Positions 38,201 through 51,441 of a stretch of DNA of 64,000 nucleotides are shown here, in pieces. Below the pieces are notes generated by a model. That model ran no database searches and had not been told where the DNA came from. It was given only the letters and a program-made list of their open reading frames with translations. Made by a program: the position numbers and the translations under genes. Source of the stretch: Polytrichum commune (Eukaryota; Streptophyta; Polytrichopsida; Polytrichales; Polytrichaceae); assembly GCA_950295325.1 (NCBI GenBank), contig OX485807.1, positions 126,501-190,500 on the forward strand, given 5' to 3'. The first letter of the stretch is position 1, and every line of letters begins with the position of its first letter.

Positions 38201-39900
38201 TCGCTCGGGAACTATCAGATGAGTGCTTGAGCAACCTTTGATCGCCGAATTTATTGACGCACCAACTTCCCGTTGCGATCACGACAAGTCCATCAGTTCA
38301 CCGCAAAGGATATGGTGTTCACTTCGGTTCCTCTCCCTCTCGAAATGTTAGTAGTATTTTGTTGATAGTGAGGAATTGCATTAATGCTTTGGTAGTGTTG
38401 CTTGGGTTTGATGGATGGACGAGGGATTGGAAGCAAAGTGGGGCAAGAGGGGAAGTCATAGGTAGGTGCCGAGGCAGAACCTCGGTCGCGCATCTGAAGC
38501 AACATCAGCTAGCTTGGCATTCCGGTGAGCTCGTAGTGCACAGGAGCAGTGAATGGGAGCATCACTGGTGGTGCGACAAATGGCGGCGAGGGATGCAAGC
38601 ATGGTACTTTTGGCAGGAAGTTGTTGTGCGCCCGGGTCGTGAACGACTGCAGAGCGAGAGGGGCAAGCCTATTCACGAGATTGTCCTCGCAGAGGACTGG
38701 CTACTATGATTGGAACAGGGGAACCACAATCGAGGGGTTCACGGTGGAGTAGGTTGGACTCTACCTTTCGGGAGTAGGGAGGGAAATTAGGGATATGGAG
38801 TCCAGTGGGAGCATTTCCAAGGAAACTGTTAGTGATTCTCCAAGGTATTTGCAATTGATTGAAGGGTTAGGTAGTGGGACTGCAATAACAAGGATGGGGA
38901 GAGTGGAACTGCCACTCCATGAATTGTAATGAGGCGGAAGTATTTATAAATACTTGTATGGTTATCAAGTATGTGTGTATGATCCCGTTACCTAAGTTCT
39001 CACGTGGAGCTGGTTGGAGTGCATTAGTCATTTTTGATGGACTTGCAATGTTGAGAGTGGAATCCCTACCCGGACTAGGACGCAATTAAGGGTGGGGAAG
39101 ATACTTGCTCACATGATGATGTCAAGACTTAGGTGAATACATGTGATGTATGTCAACGTAGTAAAGCCTCTACTACAAGGATAGCAAGATTATTGCAAAC
39201 CTTAGAAATTCTTGAAAAGAGGTGGAATGTGTTAGCGTTGATGTTATCACTGGCTTAACTCCCACAAAAGAAGGGCATGATGCAATATTAGTGTGTGTGG
39301 ATAAATTGAGCAAGATGGCTCATTTTATAGCCACAGTGACCACAATTATTGCGAAATAAACATCAAGATTATTCATAGATTTTGTGTATATGCATAATGG
39401 TCTTCCTAAAAAGCTAGTTAGTGATCAAGATACTCGATTTATTAGTCGGTTTTGGGTTGCACTATGTAACGTTTTGGGCATAAAACGAGCTATGTCTACA
39501 GCTTTTCATCCTCAAATAGATGGGCAAACAAAGAGAGTTAATAGATATGCTAAGGCATTATGTTCGCCCAACTCAAGATGATTGGGATCTTTATTTATCC
39601 TTGGTTGAGTTTGCATACAATAATATTTGGCAAGAATCAATTCGAACCACTCATTTCAACATCCCTTGGCACCTTTGAATATTGGGATCAGCATGTGCCA
39701 CGTCCTTGTTGCAAAGGACTTAGTACAATCGATGTCTAGTATCATGCAAGAGGCTAAGAAGCGTTTGCTAGCAGCACAAAATAAACAAAAGTCCTATGCT
39801 GATACAAAGAAACGTGAAATCTCTTTTGATGTTGGAACTCAAGTGTTGTTGAGTACATCTAACATTAAGTTAAAGATGCCAGGAGCAAAATGGTAGATTG
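35290..39900 (+). pseudogene. Ty3/gypsy pol remnant (RT - RNase H - integrase), interrupted by an LTR
   Basis: RT: KPPLRPIYKLNPLE and GWIEPNSSPYRSPIL (35328-35561), then RMLIDYRALNKLTIRN and the YLDDILVFS catalytic block near 35880. RNase H: RPIAFESRKLTLAEKNYTTSE (36360-36430), then HNPLTYLKSQ and VVDSLSRNP. The integrase HHCC finger starts near 36960 (ECHDILCSGYMRITKTLKQVE) and resumes with CDVCQRSKA at about 39150. The integrase core follows: LVSDQDTRFISRFW and TAFHPQIDGQTKRVNR (39384-39581). It is cut by the LTR at 37049-39112, inside the finger. Many stops (for example 35560, 35623 and 36471) make it non-functional. The YLDD and finger types fit plant Ty3/gypsy elements. Confidence 0.88.
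37049..39112 (-). mobile_element. Solo LTR (segment B) nested in the gypsy integrase
   Basis: On the minus strand it starts TGAGCAAG, then CCCACCCTTAATTGCGTCCTA and TCCGGGTAGGG, and ends TTTTTGGGCTCA. These match the ends of segments A and C. The gypsy pol frame reads W-P-K-L-R-H before it and D-D-V-K-T after it, which confirms an insertion. CATG is found on both sides (37043-37046 and 39113-39116), so the target duplication is imperfect or my boundary is 1-2 bp off. The interior is more GC-rich than its surroundings, and its 184-codon open frame (37215-37769) resembles no protein. Confidence 0.65.
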
Positions 39901-40497
39901 TAATAGTCAATTATGGTTTGGACCCTGATGCGTTGGCCATGGACGGCAGATTCTTGAGCGGATAGAGCTCGATAAGGGTGATTTAGCATTCGACTAGTAT
40001 CGCTAGTAGGAAATGTGTTGTTTTTCCGCATACTATAATTGAAAAAAGAATGAATTGTGTCATGCAGTTGGGTTGTGTTAGTGCTAGGGAATGATTTTGG
40101 TCAAAAAGTGACAAAATTATCCTGCATATTCAGTTGTTGTACCCTCTTATGTGGAATGATGCTCTATGGGCCCAAACCATAATTGACAATTACAATCTAC
40201 CATTCATATCAATGTATTCCCATGATTGTTCTATACCCGTTCGACTAGATCATCACTTATTAGTTCAATATATCTTTAATAGGTTTGTTAATTGGTTAGT
40301 TAATCCAAATGGTGTAATAACACAAATTTGTTGATCAAATAGCATAAATCCACATGCACGTACCACATTAATTTGCTAAACCCCTAAATCCTAAATTGAC
40401 AATACTGAGATCAACTCCCGAACATAAAGTTGCTTTGTATTGACCAACATTGTGTTGGCTTTTGGATTGATGAAATGTAGGTTCTAGGAGGTCTACA
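39901..40497. other. Gypsy 3' portion or flank up to the LINE insertion point
   Basis: Decayed sequence after the integrase end. No domain recognised. The LINE target duplication begins at 40498. Confidence 0.4.
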
Positions 40498-40734
40498 TAT
40501 TAATTATGGAACAATAACTTTACACAATATTGGGGAACTAACCTAACTACAAGCAAACATACAAAATTACAATCCATACCTAAACAACTAAAAAACATTA
40601 TACCCACCCCACCCATCACCCCCCCTATAACAAAATACACACCAAACAAATACCACAAATCAAACAAGAACAAACCAAAGATACCTTCATCAGGCATCCA
40701 AATCAAAGATACCTTCACCATACCAACAAACAAA

Positions 40735-41380
40735 CTTCATCTTACATCCAAACCACATCTAAAATATAAGTTGCATCCTAAACAAAGGACATACTCAAAA
40801 CTAAATCCCTCCCTCACACCTAAACAATCAAATAACATAATACACAACCCGGACTCCGTTAAATACTCAAAATTCATACCACATCCAAGGCACCTCCTTC
40901 ATCCAAGACACGGATCCCATCCAAATACATAAACTACCCAAAATACATATCTCATCCAAAACATAACCCACATTATGAACTAGGAACCTACCCTAACCTA
41001 ATCAATTACCCTCCACCCAATCAACTAAGAAATACAACATCCCCCCCACAACAACATACCCACCCGAAACAAAAACCACCACGGCCCCACCCAATATACT
41101 ACCCTCACATAAGATATAGTCCCCACTTAAAGCACAATCTCCATCCAAGAAACAAGCTACACCCAAATTACAAAGTCCACCTAAAACACAAACTTCATCC
41201 AAAAACCAAACTATCCCCAAACCACAAACACCCCCAACTTCGCTCACAATACATACCTCATCCAAAACATAGACTCCATCTAAGACACATCTCTCATCCA
41301 AATAATAAACTTCATCCGAAATATAGAATACACTCAAAAGTTAAACTCTACCTAAAAAACAAAGTGCATCCACAACAATG
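40735..41380 (+). repeat. 18-bp codon-phased repeats encoding LHPKxK hexapeptides
   Basis: In the LINE frame, 41103-41380 reads as consecutive six-residue units of the type LHPKxK (for example LHPRNK, LHPNYK, VHLKHK, LHPKTK, LHPKYR, LYLKNK). The same pattern (KLHPKQ) continues upstream in another frame at about 40735-40790. A stop at 40860-40862 and a frame change separate the parts. The matching codon phase indicates that this was coding sequence. No ATG occurs in the open stretch 40863-41537. Confidence 0.8.
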
Positions 41381-42158
41381 CCCAAAACATAATACCCACC
41401 CAAAGCAAGAAAACCAACCTAACCTAGAGCCCCATCCACTATCTAAAATACATCCCAACCTAAGCTCAAAAAGCACACCATACCCTAGCTCCAAACCCAA
41501 CCTTCACTTAAAAAACAAATTATGTCAAAACTACGAAATGACCGTGACCTACCATCTTCACCACAAACCAAACCCTATCACAACCAAATGGAAACCAAGC
41601 ACAACTACAAAACACGTACTCCAAGACAGCTCCCATACACACCTAACAACTAAATACAACACCCACCAAAACCACAAACCATTCCCCAAAAACCACCCCT
41701 ACCCAAAACTAAATATACATATTAAACAAAAATTCAACCCGAAAAACAAAGCAACCTCAACATACCAACCTCACCTCTCAACAAATACCAAAGCACACCT
41801 ACAAAACAAATGCTCCAAAAATAAACCCTACCCTAGATTCGAACACCATAACAAAATCAAACACCTATTAAGCCCTCATATAAAATACCAACCCCACCCA
41901 AAAAACACAATGTCCTCGGCCTACCGGCCTCGCCACACAAAGAATAACAAATACCACTTCATAAATAATTGGAAACCTAACTCAATAACAAGCCATAAAT
42001 CTACAAATAATACGAAACCACACTTCTCACCCATACAAATAGAAAAAACCATACCCGCTATACCTAACCTATTTTCCACAACCAAATGTACAATCACAAT
42101 ATATCTAAAAACAAACATGAAAAACCCCAAAATAATTCACTTCCACGGATACTACTTC

Positions 42159-42215
42159 ATTAACAAACTAGAATTACTAAAATGCGGAGATATAGAATCC
42201 AACCCCGGACCAATG
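42159..42215 (+). other. 2A-like ribosome-skipping motif (GDIESNPGP)
   Basis: In the LINE frame, LELLKCGDIESNPGPM reads through with GDIESNPGP at 42186-42212, an exact match to the 2A consensus D-x-E-x-N-P-G-P. The leucine-rich LLKCG lead-in is typical of active 2A sequences. Skipping would fall between Gly (42207-42209) and Pro (42210-42212). This would release a leader of about 224 residues, counted from the ATG at 41538, and start the enzyme-bearing product with Pro-Met. 2A-like motifs are established in trypanosome L1Tc/ingi and some animal APE-type LINEs. Function here is inference. Confidence 0.85.
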
Positions 42216-42464
42216 CCTAACATCCTACATACGCATCCTGCTACACACAAAAAGAGAGCCAAGATATACTTCATCCCAAACACTATCAAACTACAACCCG
42301 AATACCAACACATAGCAAATACATTTGCTCCCATACTAAGAAATACACACCCTCTACACCATCAAGCAAAAATTACCCACCCACATCTACACCAATACAT
42401 CCAAACACAAAGGCAATCACCATCAACCCATATGCTATATGCTATAGTCATCACCATCCACCCC

Positions 42465-44665
42465 TGTTGAGCAACAACATAATCAATCACAAATGAGTGC
42501 AAATGGTACTAACAAATCAAAAGACAAACCTAAGGAGCATCACCGAAATGAAGAGAGGAACACCGAAGAGAGCTCTCCGAAGCTCGGCCACGGGATTATG
42601 CTCCCTTTCTCACGGCTTTACACACCTTATGCGCGGTTATAGGTCCTATTACCCACGGCAATGGGTACCCAACGGGTTTATGAAGGAAACTTAGGACTTA
42701 GAGACAAAAGGGCACTAAGTAAGCATGTAAGGACTTATAGGGAAATATATAGGGGTATATAGGGGACTATTAGATAGTATATTGGAACTTATAGGAAGAA
42801 TATGTGAGAAGACATTTAGGAATATAAAGATTTTGAGGATCAATGACTATGTTAAAAAGACATTATGGAAGTAAGATTTTAGGATCAATGCCTATGAAGA
42901 GAGGCATTATGACGGAGTATATAGGAATGTAGTATCTTGAAGAATATGATTAGGGAATATATTAGAAAGAAGGATTTGGAGAAGGTACGATTATGAATAC
43001 ATGAGAATTTTGGGTTATTATCCTACAAAGACATTATGAAGACATTAAGGAGAATATAGGAATATGGCGCATTCTACTATCATGATCATAATCAATCAAC
43101 ATGAATATTTGATTTATCTCCAAAAAGAGTTAGAATGTAGCCACCACAAGGAGTTAGAGAAATCTTGAAATTATGAACATAAAGGTGATGAAACGGTTAT
43201 GATCGTTTAGGATAGGAATCATCTACATATATCAAAGATAGTAAGTATCTAGGAAGTGGAAGTTAACAACCACTCTTAGTATAGATTTTGGATAGGAAGA
43301 AAAGACTATATAAGGGAAGCATTTTAGGAGATCTATACCTCATTTTCTACACAACGAAATTATCTTAAATTTGAGTGTAAAAAACACTTGAGTTTCTTTG
43401 TACCTCTCCTCTCGGACCACTTTTGCAATACAATATATTTTCCCACAAATGTGTGTGTGACATTTCTATCTCTCTCTCAAATTGTCTTACAAGTTTGTCA
43501 AGCGGTACTTGGAACTTGAGTGATTGAGCAACCGAGAGTAGAATAGATTGAGTAGACTCTTTTGAGAAAGAACTCAAAAGATTAGTGTGAGGGTGAGAAC
43601 AAAGCGCTCAAGACATTTTGGAGAATCAATGGAACTTGAAGAGAGATCGATTTGAGAAAAGCAATTATCAATTTCTACAACTCGAGTGAAGGAAGCAAGA
43701 TTATCTCTCAAAGCGGAACTTATCATTGATCTCCTCAAAAAGGAAATTATAAATATACATGTGATTATATGCTTGAAGAATTATAATGCATGAATGATTA
43801 AAGTGAAACCTCTTAACGAATACAACTCCTTCAAAGAAGAGGAGCTTATTATTATAACTACATAATCGACTTATAAGTATTGCACATATTATACTACAAT
43901 TGATTGTTGAACTTATGATTGACAAGAATGATGAAGACATTAATTCACATCAACCTTTGAATACATATGAATGAAGTAATATTGATATAAGATAATCTAC
44001 TTACTACAGTTGCTATTGAAGCTTCTTACTTTAAGATTCTTTGTGAGTTGTTGGATGTCATTACAATTTGAAGGATTATCTATTCAAGAGAAGATCTCTC
44101 TCTCTCTCTTGAGCAAAACTCAAGAGAGATAGGTTTACTTCTCGTCATCAAGAAACACTTTGAAGTTAAACGTGACATTGCAAAACAATCAATGATGTGT
44201 TCATGAAATCACAACTAATATAAGCATGTATGTCAAGTTGCAATATTATAAGTAGTAACACTTGAGCTTAAAAAGGAAGACTCAAGAATATTAGATCTTC
44301 TTCATCATTATAAGATTACTATCATTTGTGTAATTGATGTTTATGAACTACGAACATTAAGGATTCATATAACTTATTGAAAACTATATTATTATCGAGC
44401 ATATTGTTACACCTCTTGAAACTTTCTTTAAATCTAAAGGTTCTTATTGTCAATGATGCCTTACATTAGAAATAAGAACTAAGATAATGAGATTGTGTTC
44501 ACTCCGATAATATATTCATATCATAAGGAGAAGAGAGGAGTTATTAATTTGAGACCAAACATATTAATGAGGCACGGTAGTTCTCAAGCGAATATAAATT
44601 TACGTGATGAGCATCGTGAGTCTTCTTAGCTAATTTTGCAAAGGAACGACCCACGGCGTCCATCA
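42465..44665 (+). mobile_element. 2.2-kb solo LTR nested in the LINE
   Basis: Starts TGTTGAGCAAC and ends GGCGTCCATCA, so it has TG...CA ends. Perfect 5-bp duplications ACCCC flank it (42460-42464 and 44666-44670). A TATA-like CTATATAAGG lies near 43309. No open frame of note and no internal second LTR were seen, so it is a solo LTR left by recombination. The orientation is taken from the TATA position. Its precise excision restores the LINE frame, so it inserted after the LINE did. Confidence 0.9.
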
Positions 44666-47600
44666 ACCCCTCAATAGACACATGCAATAGTATACTAGCC
44701 CAATCCCAAAACTACCACTTTAACGACATATGGACCAACACACTAATTATTAGACTAGCTAACCTCACCAACCCCCCCGAAAGACACATACTGACACCGC
44801 ACCCCTACACAATATTCATAGAAAACAATCAACATATAATACTCCCCCAAAATTCAATACACACCAAAATATACGATTTCATCCACAACCACGCCACCAC
44901 ACCCACACCAATCACCCTCAAGAAAGAATTCCCCTTCCTTCCAAACCAGTTAATAACCGAAACACTTAGATGTTTAGAAAATATAAGCGAATACTCACAC
45001 CCACCCCCACTCCCGGCCGCTCCCACACCAATCACAAGAATGAACTCTAACACCGAGCACGAAACAAGCATAATAACTTGGAATGCGTCATCGCTCAACA
45101 CATCACTACCAAATTTACAAGACTTAATCAACAACTCTCTAAATAACACAACAATCATTCATATCCAAGAAACCAAACTCACTGTAAACAAATATACTAA
45201 ATATATACAAAACTTATTTCCGGAATTCAAACTCACTTTCAACAACACACACGCACTCACGAGGTGCATCCAACAAAGAATGCCCTATACCCCCGGAAGA
45301 GGTGGCCTACTCACACTTATCCATCACAAATATGCATTCCCGGGAAATGTCACCAAAATTCCCACTCCAGCAAACATCTCCCCGTACCTACAAGTAATAA
45401 AAATAAATAACCATCCACTAACACCTTGGCTAATTATACACATGTATATGCCTACGCACCCAGAAGACACATGTCTTATCCCACACCTTAAGAATGAAAT
45501 CACTAAACAAATCACTACACACCCCAATCACATATACACACTGTGCGGTGACTTTAACAGAGATATTGCACTTAGGGGCAGACAAAATAACAACACTACT
45601 ACCCCCCCACAAGAAGAGGACTTCCAATGGAAAATTTTTACCACATCTCTCGACTTAAAATATATCACTACCAACACTAGTATCTCCAGACAAGGTGGCT
45701 ACAACTACACATCAACAAGCCTAATAGATGGTTTCTACATTCACTCCCTTGACAACAGCAAATTTACCTCCACTACAAACACAAACATGAATCTAAATTC
45801 AGATCACTACCCAGTCACATTACATATCCCACATAACACACTTATAGCTAGACCTCCGCCCTCTACAAACACCACACCAACTAGGATACTGAACCCGATA
45901 CCACCGGAAAACCTAGAAAAATTTAACATAACATTCTTTGAAGAAAACTCCACCCAACTTAAAGAACTTACCACACTATTAGAAGACAACCAACACTTAA
46001 TACCTGATCAATGGCAAAATGCCTGCATATCATTAGAATACATTATAAACAAAATCTCAGACACAATTGAAAAAACCTGTAAAGCAGACCCTCTACCCAA
46101 CCTCACAAACAGAACATCACAACAAGGTGGTTTTTTACTACGCAAACTAGCTAGAGAATGGAAAAGACACCTCAACACATATCACCTCATCAGGAAAACC
46201 ATTTACATTGTACAAAATGACCCAAGCTGGCAAGTACACCCTATCCTAAACGATATCCGAAACCACCAACACGTCAACATCCCGCACCCACCTACTATAA
46301 CAACATCTCCTGTAGAATGGATTGACACCATAGCAACTATCGCAAAAACGGCAAATAAAGAAGCCAGGAAAATTACCACAAAATACACCAGAGACTGCAT
46401 CCTAAAAGCCGTATCAAAATACCGTCAAATGTATGAAAAGAACCCCAAGAAAATAAATCGGAAAGTCTTCAAGAACACTGAAACCTCACCTCTTGACTCC
46501 ATCATTGATAGACAAAACAACATATTAACCAACCCTGAAGACATTGCTTCAGATATTTACGCACAACAATCCATCAGTAACCGCCCAACAGTCCCCACAT
46601 GCCACCATCAAAATACACATCCAATTCACTGTACATGTGGAGTAAGGCAATACCCTTGGCACGACTTAGATGGATACACAATCGACAGACGAGGAGAACC
46701 CCAAATCCCCTTGCACACATATCTTGATCAAGAAACATACGACTTTTGTCTTAAAAACCTAAGTAATAATAAAGTCTCAGGCCCAGACAAAATCCCCAAC
46801 TCAATTCTTAAAAATATGCCTCCACGTTTTTACAAAATGTTGTTTCTATTCTTTAAACACTGCTATAAACAAAAACAAATCCCAACATCATGGAAAACTA
46901 GCCTAACAGTTTTACTATATAAAAAAGGTAACCCATCACAACTAACAAATCACAGACCTATTGCACTAGCTAACACTATATATAAATTATACACAAGCAT
47001 ACTAACTTCTATCCTATCAGCATACGGAGAAAGATACAAAATACTACACGATAGCCAAGAAGGGTTCAGAGCAGAATGAAGCACCTCCAGACAAATCCAA
47101 ATACTAATTGCAGCACTTGAAGACGCCAAACTCACAAACCAAGATATATACATTCTTTACATTGACTTCAAAAACGTCTTTGGCTCCATTGACCACGCCA
47201 GACTATTAGCCATAATGAAAGACTTGGGTTATCCCAATGACTCCATAAATCTCATAAGAAACATATACTCACAATCATCAACCATATTTACCGGCGAACA
47301 CTTCGGAAAAACTCTACCAATCCACATCCAAAGAGGTACAATACAAGGCGATACCCTTAGCCCATATCTATTTATCATATTCTTGGAACCCCTACTTAGA
47401 TGGCTGCAACAAGGAAATAATGGATATACCTTCGGTACGTCCAGAGTGAAAATCTCATCAGCAGCATATGCAGACGATTTTGCAGCAATATCCAACAAAC
47501 TAGAAGCATTACAAACACAATTAAACAAACTAGACAAATTCTGTGAATGGGCAGGAATGGACCTAGGTATACCAAAATGTGCAGTGACTGGATGCCCAAA

Positions 47601-50600
47601 CAAATCCAAACTTAACCCCACAACCTTCAAGGCCCTAATCCAATCCACTAACATAAACTATAGAAACCAACCTATACCAAACCTAAACCAACATGAACCC
47701 TATACATACCTAGGAATAAATCTTGCACCATCACTCAAATAGAAAACACAAATAAATACCACCACAGCTAAAGTAATCAAACAATGTCAAGCCCTCGTAG
47801 CTTGCCCAGCTACTATGAAATAAAAAATCAACATGGCAAACACAGTCATACGTGCTGGAATAGCATATAGTTTTTATGCAGTACCATATTCCATACCAGC
47901 CATAAAAAAACTAGACAAAAAAATCATCGCAATCCATAAAATAATATGCGGAATACCTAAATGCACATCTAATATTGCCACGCAACTCCCCCACAACCTA
48001 TTTGGAATTGAAGCATTTTCATTACAAAATGCCTATCTAAGGTACATTGGAGAACAATTACAAAATGCCCTCAATGACAAAGGGAGAATTGGGAGAATAT
48101 ATACCGGTCTAGTACAATTCATACTCGCCACACATGGGGGCTTTCAAAAAATCACTCGCATTAAATTCCACCACTGTGTTAGATCACCCACCACTAGAAC
48201 ATTGTTCCTGCTAAAACATAAAGCCGGAGTCCATCTAAAAAGCACAATAAATAACTTTCTACTAACCCCATCCTCACTTGAAACTGTATGGATGCAAGAA
48301 GCACAAATGCTACATGGCCTAAACCCCAACACCTCACTTAAACTACTACACAAATTACTTATATATAATATAATCACACTAGACCAAATTACCTTGCCTA
48401 ATGGTACCACTCTGATGAACAAGGACGAATTCAAAATCTACCACTGCACTCCTTCTAAACTTATCCAAAGCGCACTTAACATAGCTAATGAACTATTCTG
48501 CCACCCCCCCTGCAATCAATGCCCCCTACCCTGCCAACAACACCACCCACCAAGATCCCTCAAAAACAAATATATAATAAGAAATCACAACATCCTACCT
48601 CACACACCGACCGCCCCCGTACATCCCCCTAATCCCCCCATCCCCCATCTACCTCCTCCCCCCAACAACATGCTTAAAGACCCCAGACAATTCCCCATAC
48701 ACAAAATACTCGATCACAAACAAAAACAAACTAACGACCACAATGGAATAAAAAGAACAGTTACGTCATATATGTGTCAATGGACCACAACAAATAACAA
48801 CACATATAATAAATGGCGAATCCAAAGGGACCTATACCCCTACTGTGAAGCCAACATATGCAACTACAACACAAACCTGCTTATCCAATATTACACAGAA
48901 AGACAACACAATCATTTTTCAAACATCATTAACGCTTACTTCACCACGGAACAACACCGAGACACAAGATACGTCACACCATCCACAATAATTCCGCTAG
49001 CACATATCTCTATTAGTGAATGCAACCCAGAAAACGACATTGAAACAAATTCTGATACTATCCAAACACAATTCGATGTCGTCCACATATACGAAGACAA
49101 TGGAAGGCATCTCATCACCATCCCGAAAGCTAGACTAACATGGCTATGGAAACAATACCAATTGGCAAAAAATACCACACATGGTCTAGAATCATCTACC
49201 CAATCATTCGAAACTGAAATTGTCTGGCTATACCAAAGATACAAATACCGTATCCCAAAAAACGACCCACTCAAAAGAGCCCAATATACAATACCAACTC
49301 AAATACTGGATCTACTAATTACAACATTCAATATTACCCACTCATACTTTTCATCCCCAGTTACATGTCCTACACAATTCACCCAATTCTACTCACCCTT
49401 CTCACGAGATATAATATTCGGATCCTTAGGAAAAGTGTTTGACTATAAATGGCAAGGAATTGGATACGCACATCCTCACACCTCAACAGACCTACAACAA
49501 GCCATTCACTGGGCACGTATGGCGGCCCAAAATGACCCTTACACAATCACTATAATTATATCCCCAGACACTGACTGGTACCAAAACTCGAACCCACACA
49601 TAGGCCCATTCCCAGACACACATGTCATTGCCCATTTTGCTGCTGACACAATCACATACGAAGAACCAACAATACCCCCCGAACTCAATACTACAAGGAA
49701 AGAACCATCTACCATGCAAATATTCTATATCCATCACCAAAATAATAACATAGGTACCTACGAACAAATGAAGCTAATACACGACACAGCAAATAACCTC
49801 CAAATATTACAAAGCCACACTCAAATTGCACCACCCACCCCTCCGAACATCACCGTTAATCCTAGTAAAAAATGGGCTAAAACAAACTACCCAAACACAC
49901 CCCTATACAATAATAACCCCACCACACAACTCCCAAACTACCAAACCAACTTACCACTAAAATTCCACCCCCAATTTAGCTACTACACAGATGGATCCTT
50001 TATAAAACCCAAAGAAATTGCCCCTGGAGTATGGAGAAGAGAAAGAGCTGGATACGGTATCTATAGCCCCAAAGGCTTAAATATCGCCAAAAGACTCCAT
50101 GGGCATCAAAATATACTACGTGCAGAAATGATGGCTATACACAAAACACTAAGAATCATCAATACACAATTCCCTAATGAACCCGCATTTATATTCACAG
50201 ACAGTCTAAACGTACTATATCTACTCAACACACAAATTAAACACCCCACTCTCCATAATAATCACCCAGACCAAACCACACTCAACTCCATGATAAAAAT
50301 CCTCCAAGACCGTACACAGCCTATCACATTATACAAAGTCAGAGCACACGTCAACATTGACGGTAATGAAAAAGCGGATAAACTAGCAAAAGATGGGTTA
50401 GAATTAGAACACAGAATCGCCATACACCCATACGAACATGCCCACGCCACCCCATATTATTATCAAAAGGACGTCTGGGCCTCAATGGAAGAAGTCCCAG
50501 ACAAAGGCCCAGTAAGATTCTTAGAAAAACAAATTAAAAAATATGACAGGGAAACCAATATAGCAGTCATGGCCACACAAACCCCCAACACGTGTAAATG

Positions 50601-51441
50601 GACAGAAAATATAGACATTGACAAAGAACTGTCCAACGAATTCTGGACAAATCCCTTAATCACAGACAAACAAAAATCATGCCTTATTAAATTCCGCACA
50701 GGAACATACATGGGTAATGCTAGAAATCAAATGTTTTTGGGTCACCAGAGGTACCCCTCTATCACGTGTCCCATATGCAATTCAAACGATCCAGGCACTT
50801 GGCTACATGTACTGCTGAAATGTAACCAACAACATATACACTCACTACGAGTTAAAAGACATAACAAAGCAGTTGGAGAAATTAGGAAGCTCCTAATCTC
50901 GTCCGAAAAATCCCGATGTTTTACCCTCATGAATGCCGGTACCTTCAATAATAATCCCCAAGAAAATACTGTCCCCAATTGGCTACTCCCCTGCGCATGT
51001 AACACACAAAGATGTCATTGCAATGCAAGGTTTCGCCCTGACATACTATGCGTCAAAGGATTACCATATCAAAATGACCCTCCCATCGACGTTGACCCTA
51101 ACCTCACCATACAATTTATCGAATTCACATATTGTAACGACAGATTTTCCCCAGAAACTATAGAAGCAAAAAACAACAAATACAAACCACTGATTGACAG
51201 TATCGCTTCTAGAGGATGGAAAATCGAACCACTTATTGTCCTCACAGCTGGGGCCCGAGCTACGGCCCACATCCCATCCATGAAAATACTAGAAGAAAAT
51301 CTCAAAATACCCATGGTTACCATCAAAAATACCTTTAAAAACATTAATACTATTGCAATACAATATGCCATGTCCATCCTCCTACATAAGAGGAGACTTG
51401 AAAACCACCAACCGCTCCCCCAAAACTTAAACCCTCCATAA

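Larger units (their letters stand above)
41538..51441 (+). pseudogene. LINE polyprotein: 2A leader, APE endonuclease, RT, RNase H, C-terminal endonuclease; three stops and an LTR insertion
   Basis: The first in-frame ATG is 41538; the frame is open from 40863. After the LTR insertion (42465-44670) it resumes in phase at 44671 and ends at TAA 51439-51441, about 2565 codons from the ATG. Stops: TGA 47077, TAG 47740, TAA 47821, each one transition from a sense codon. APE domain about 45055-45830: Glu at 45169, GDFN at 45547, SDH at 45799. RT about 46740-47740: IDFKNVFGSIDH (Asp at 47164), QGDTLSP, YADD at 47467. RNase H: TDGS (Asp 49990), Glu 50125, Asp 50200, Asp 50377. Finger CPIC...H...C at 50767-50823. 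C-terminal RPD (Asp 51040), EFTYC (Glu 51121) and KY (Lys 51178) fit a PD-(D/E)XK-type nuclease. All listed catalytic residues are intact. Confidence 0.88.

Noticed and set aside
41002-41337. 111-codon minus-strand frame antisense to the LINE leader
   Set aside because: It mirrors the 18-bp coding repeat on the other strand; any codon-phased repeat lacking stops on one strand can leave the antisense open.
47229-47654. 141-codon minus-strand frame within the LINE reverse transcriptase
   Set aside because: Antisense of a conserved RT domain whose catalytic motifs are on the plus strand.
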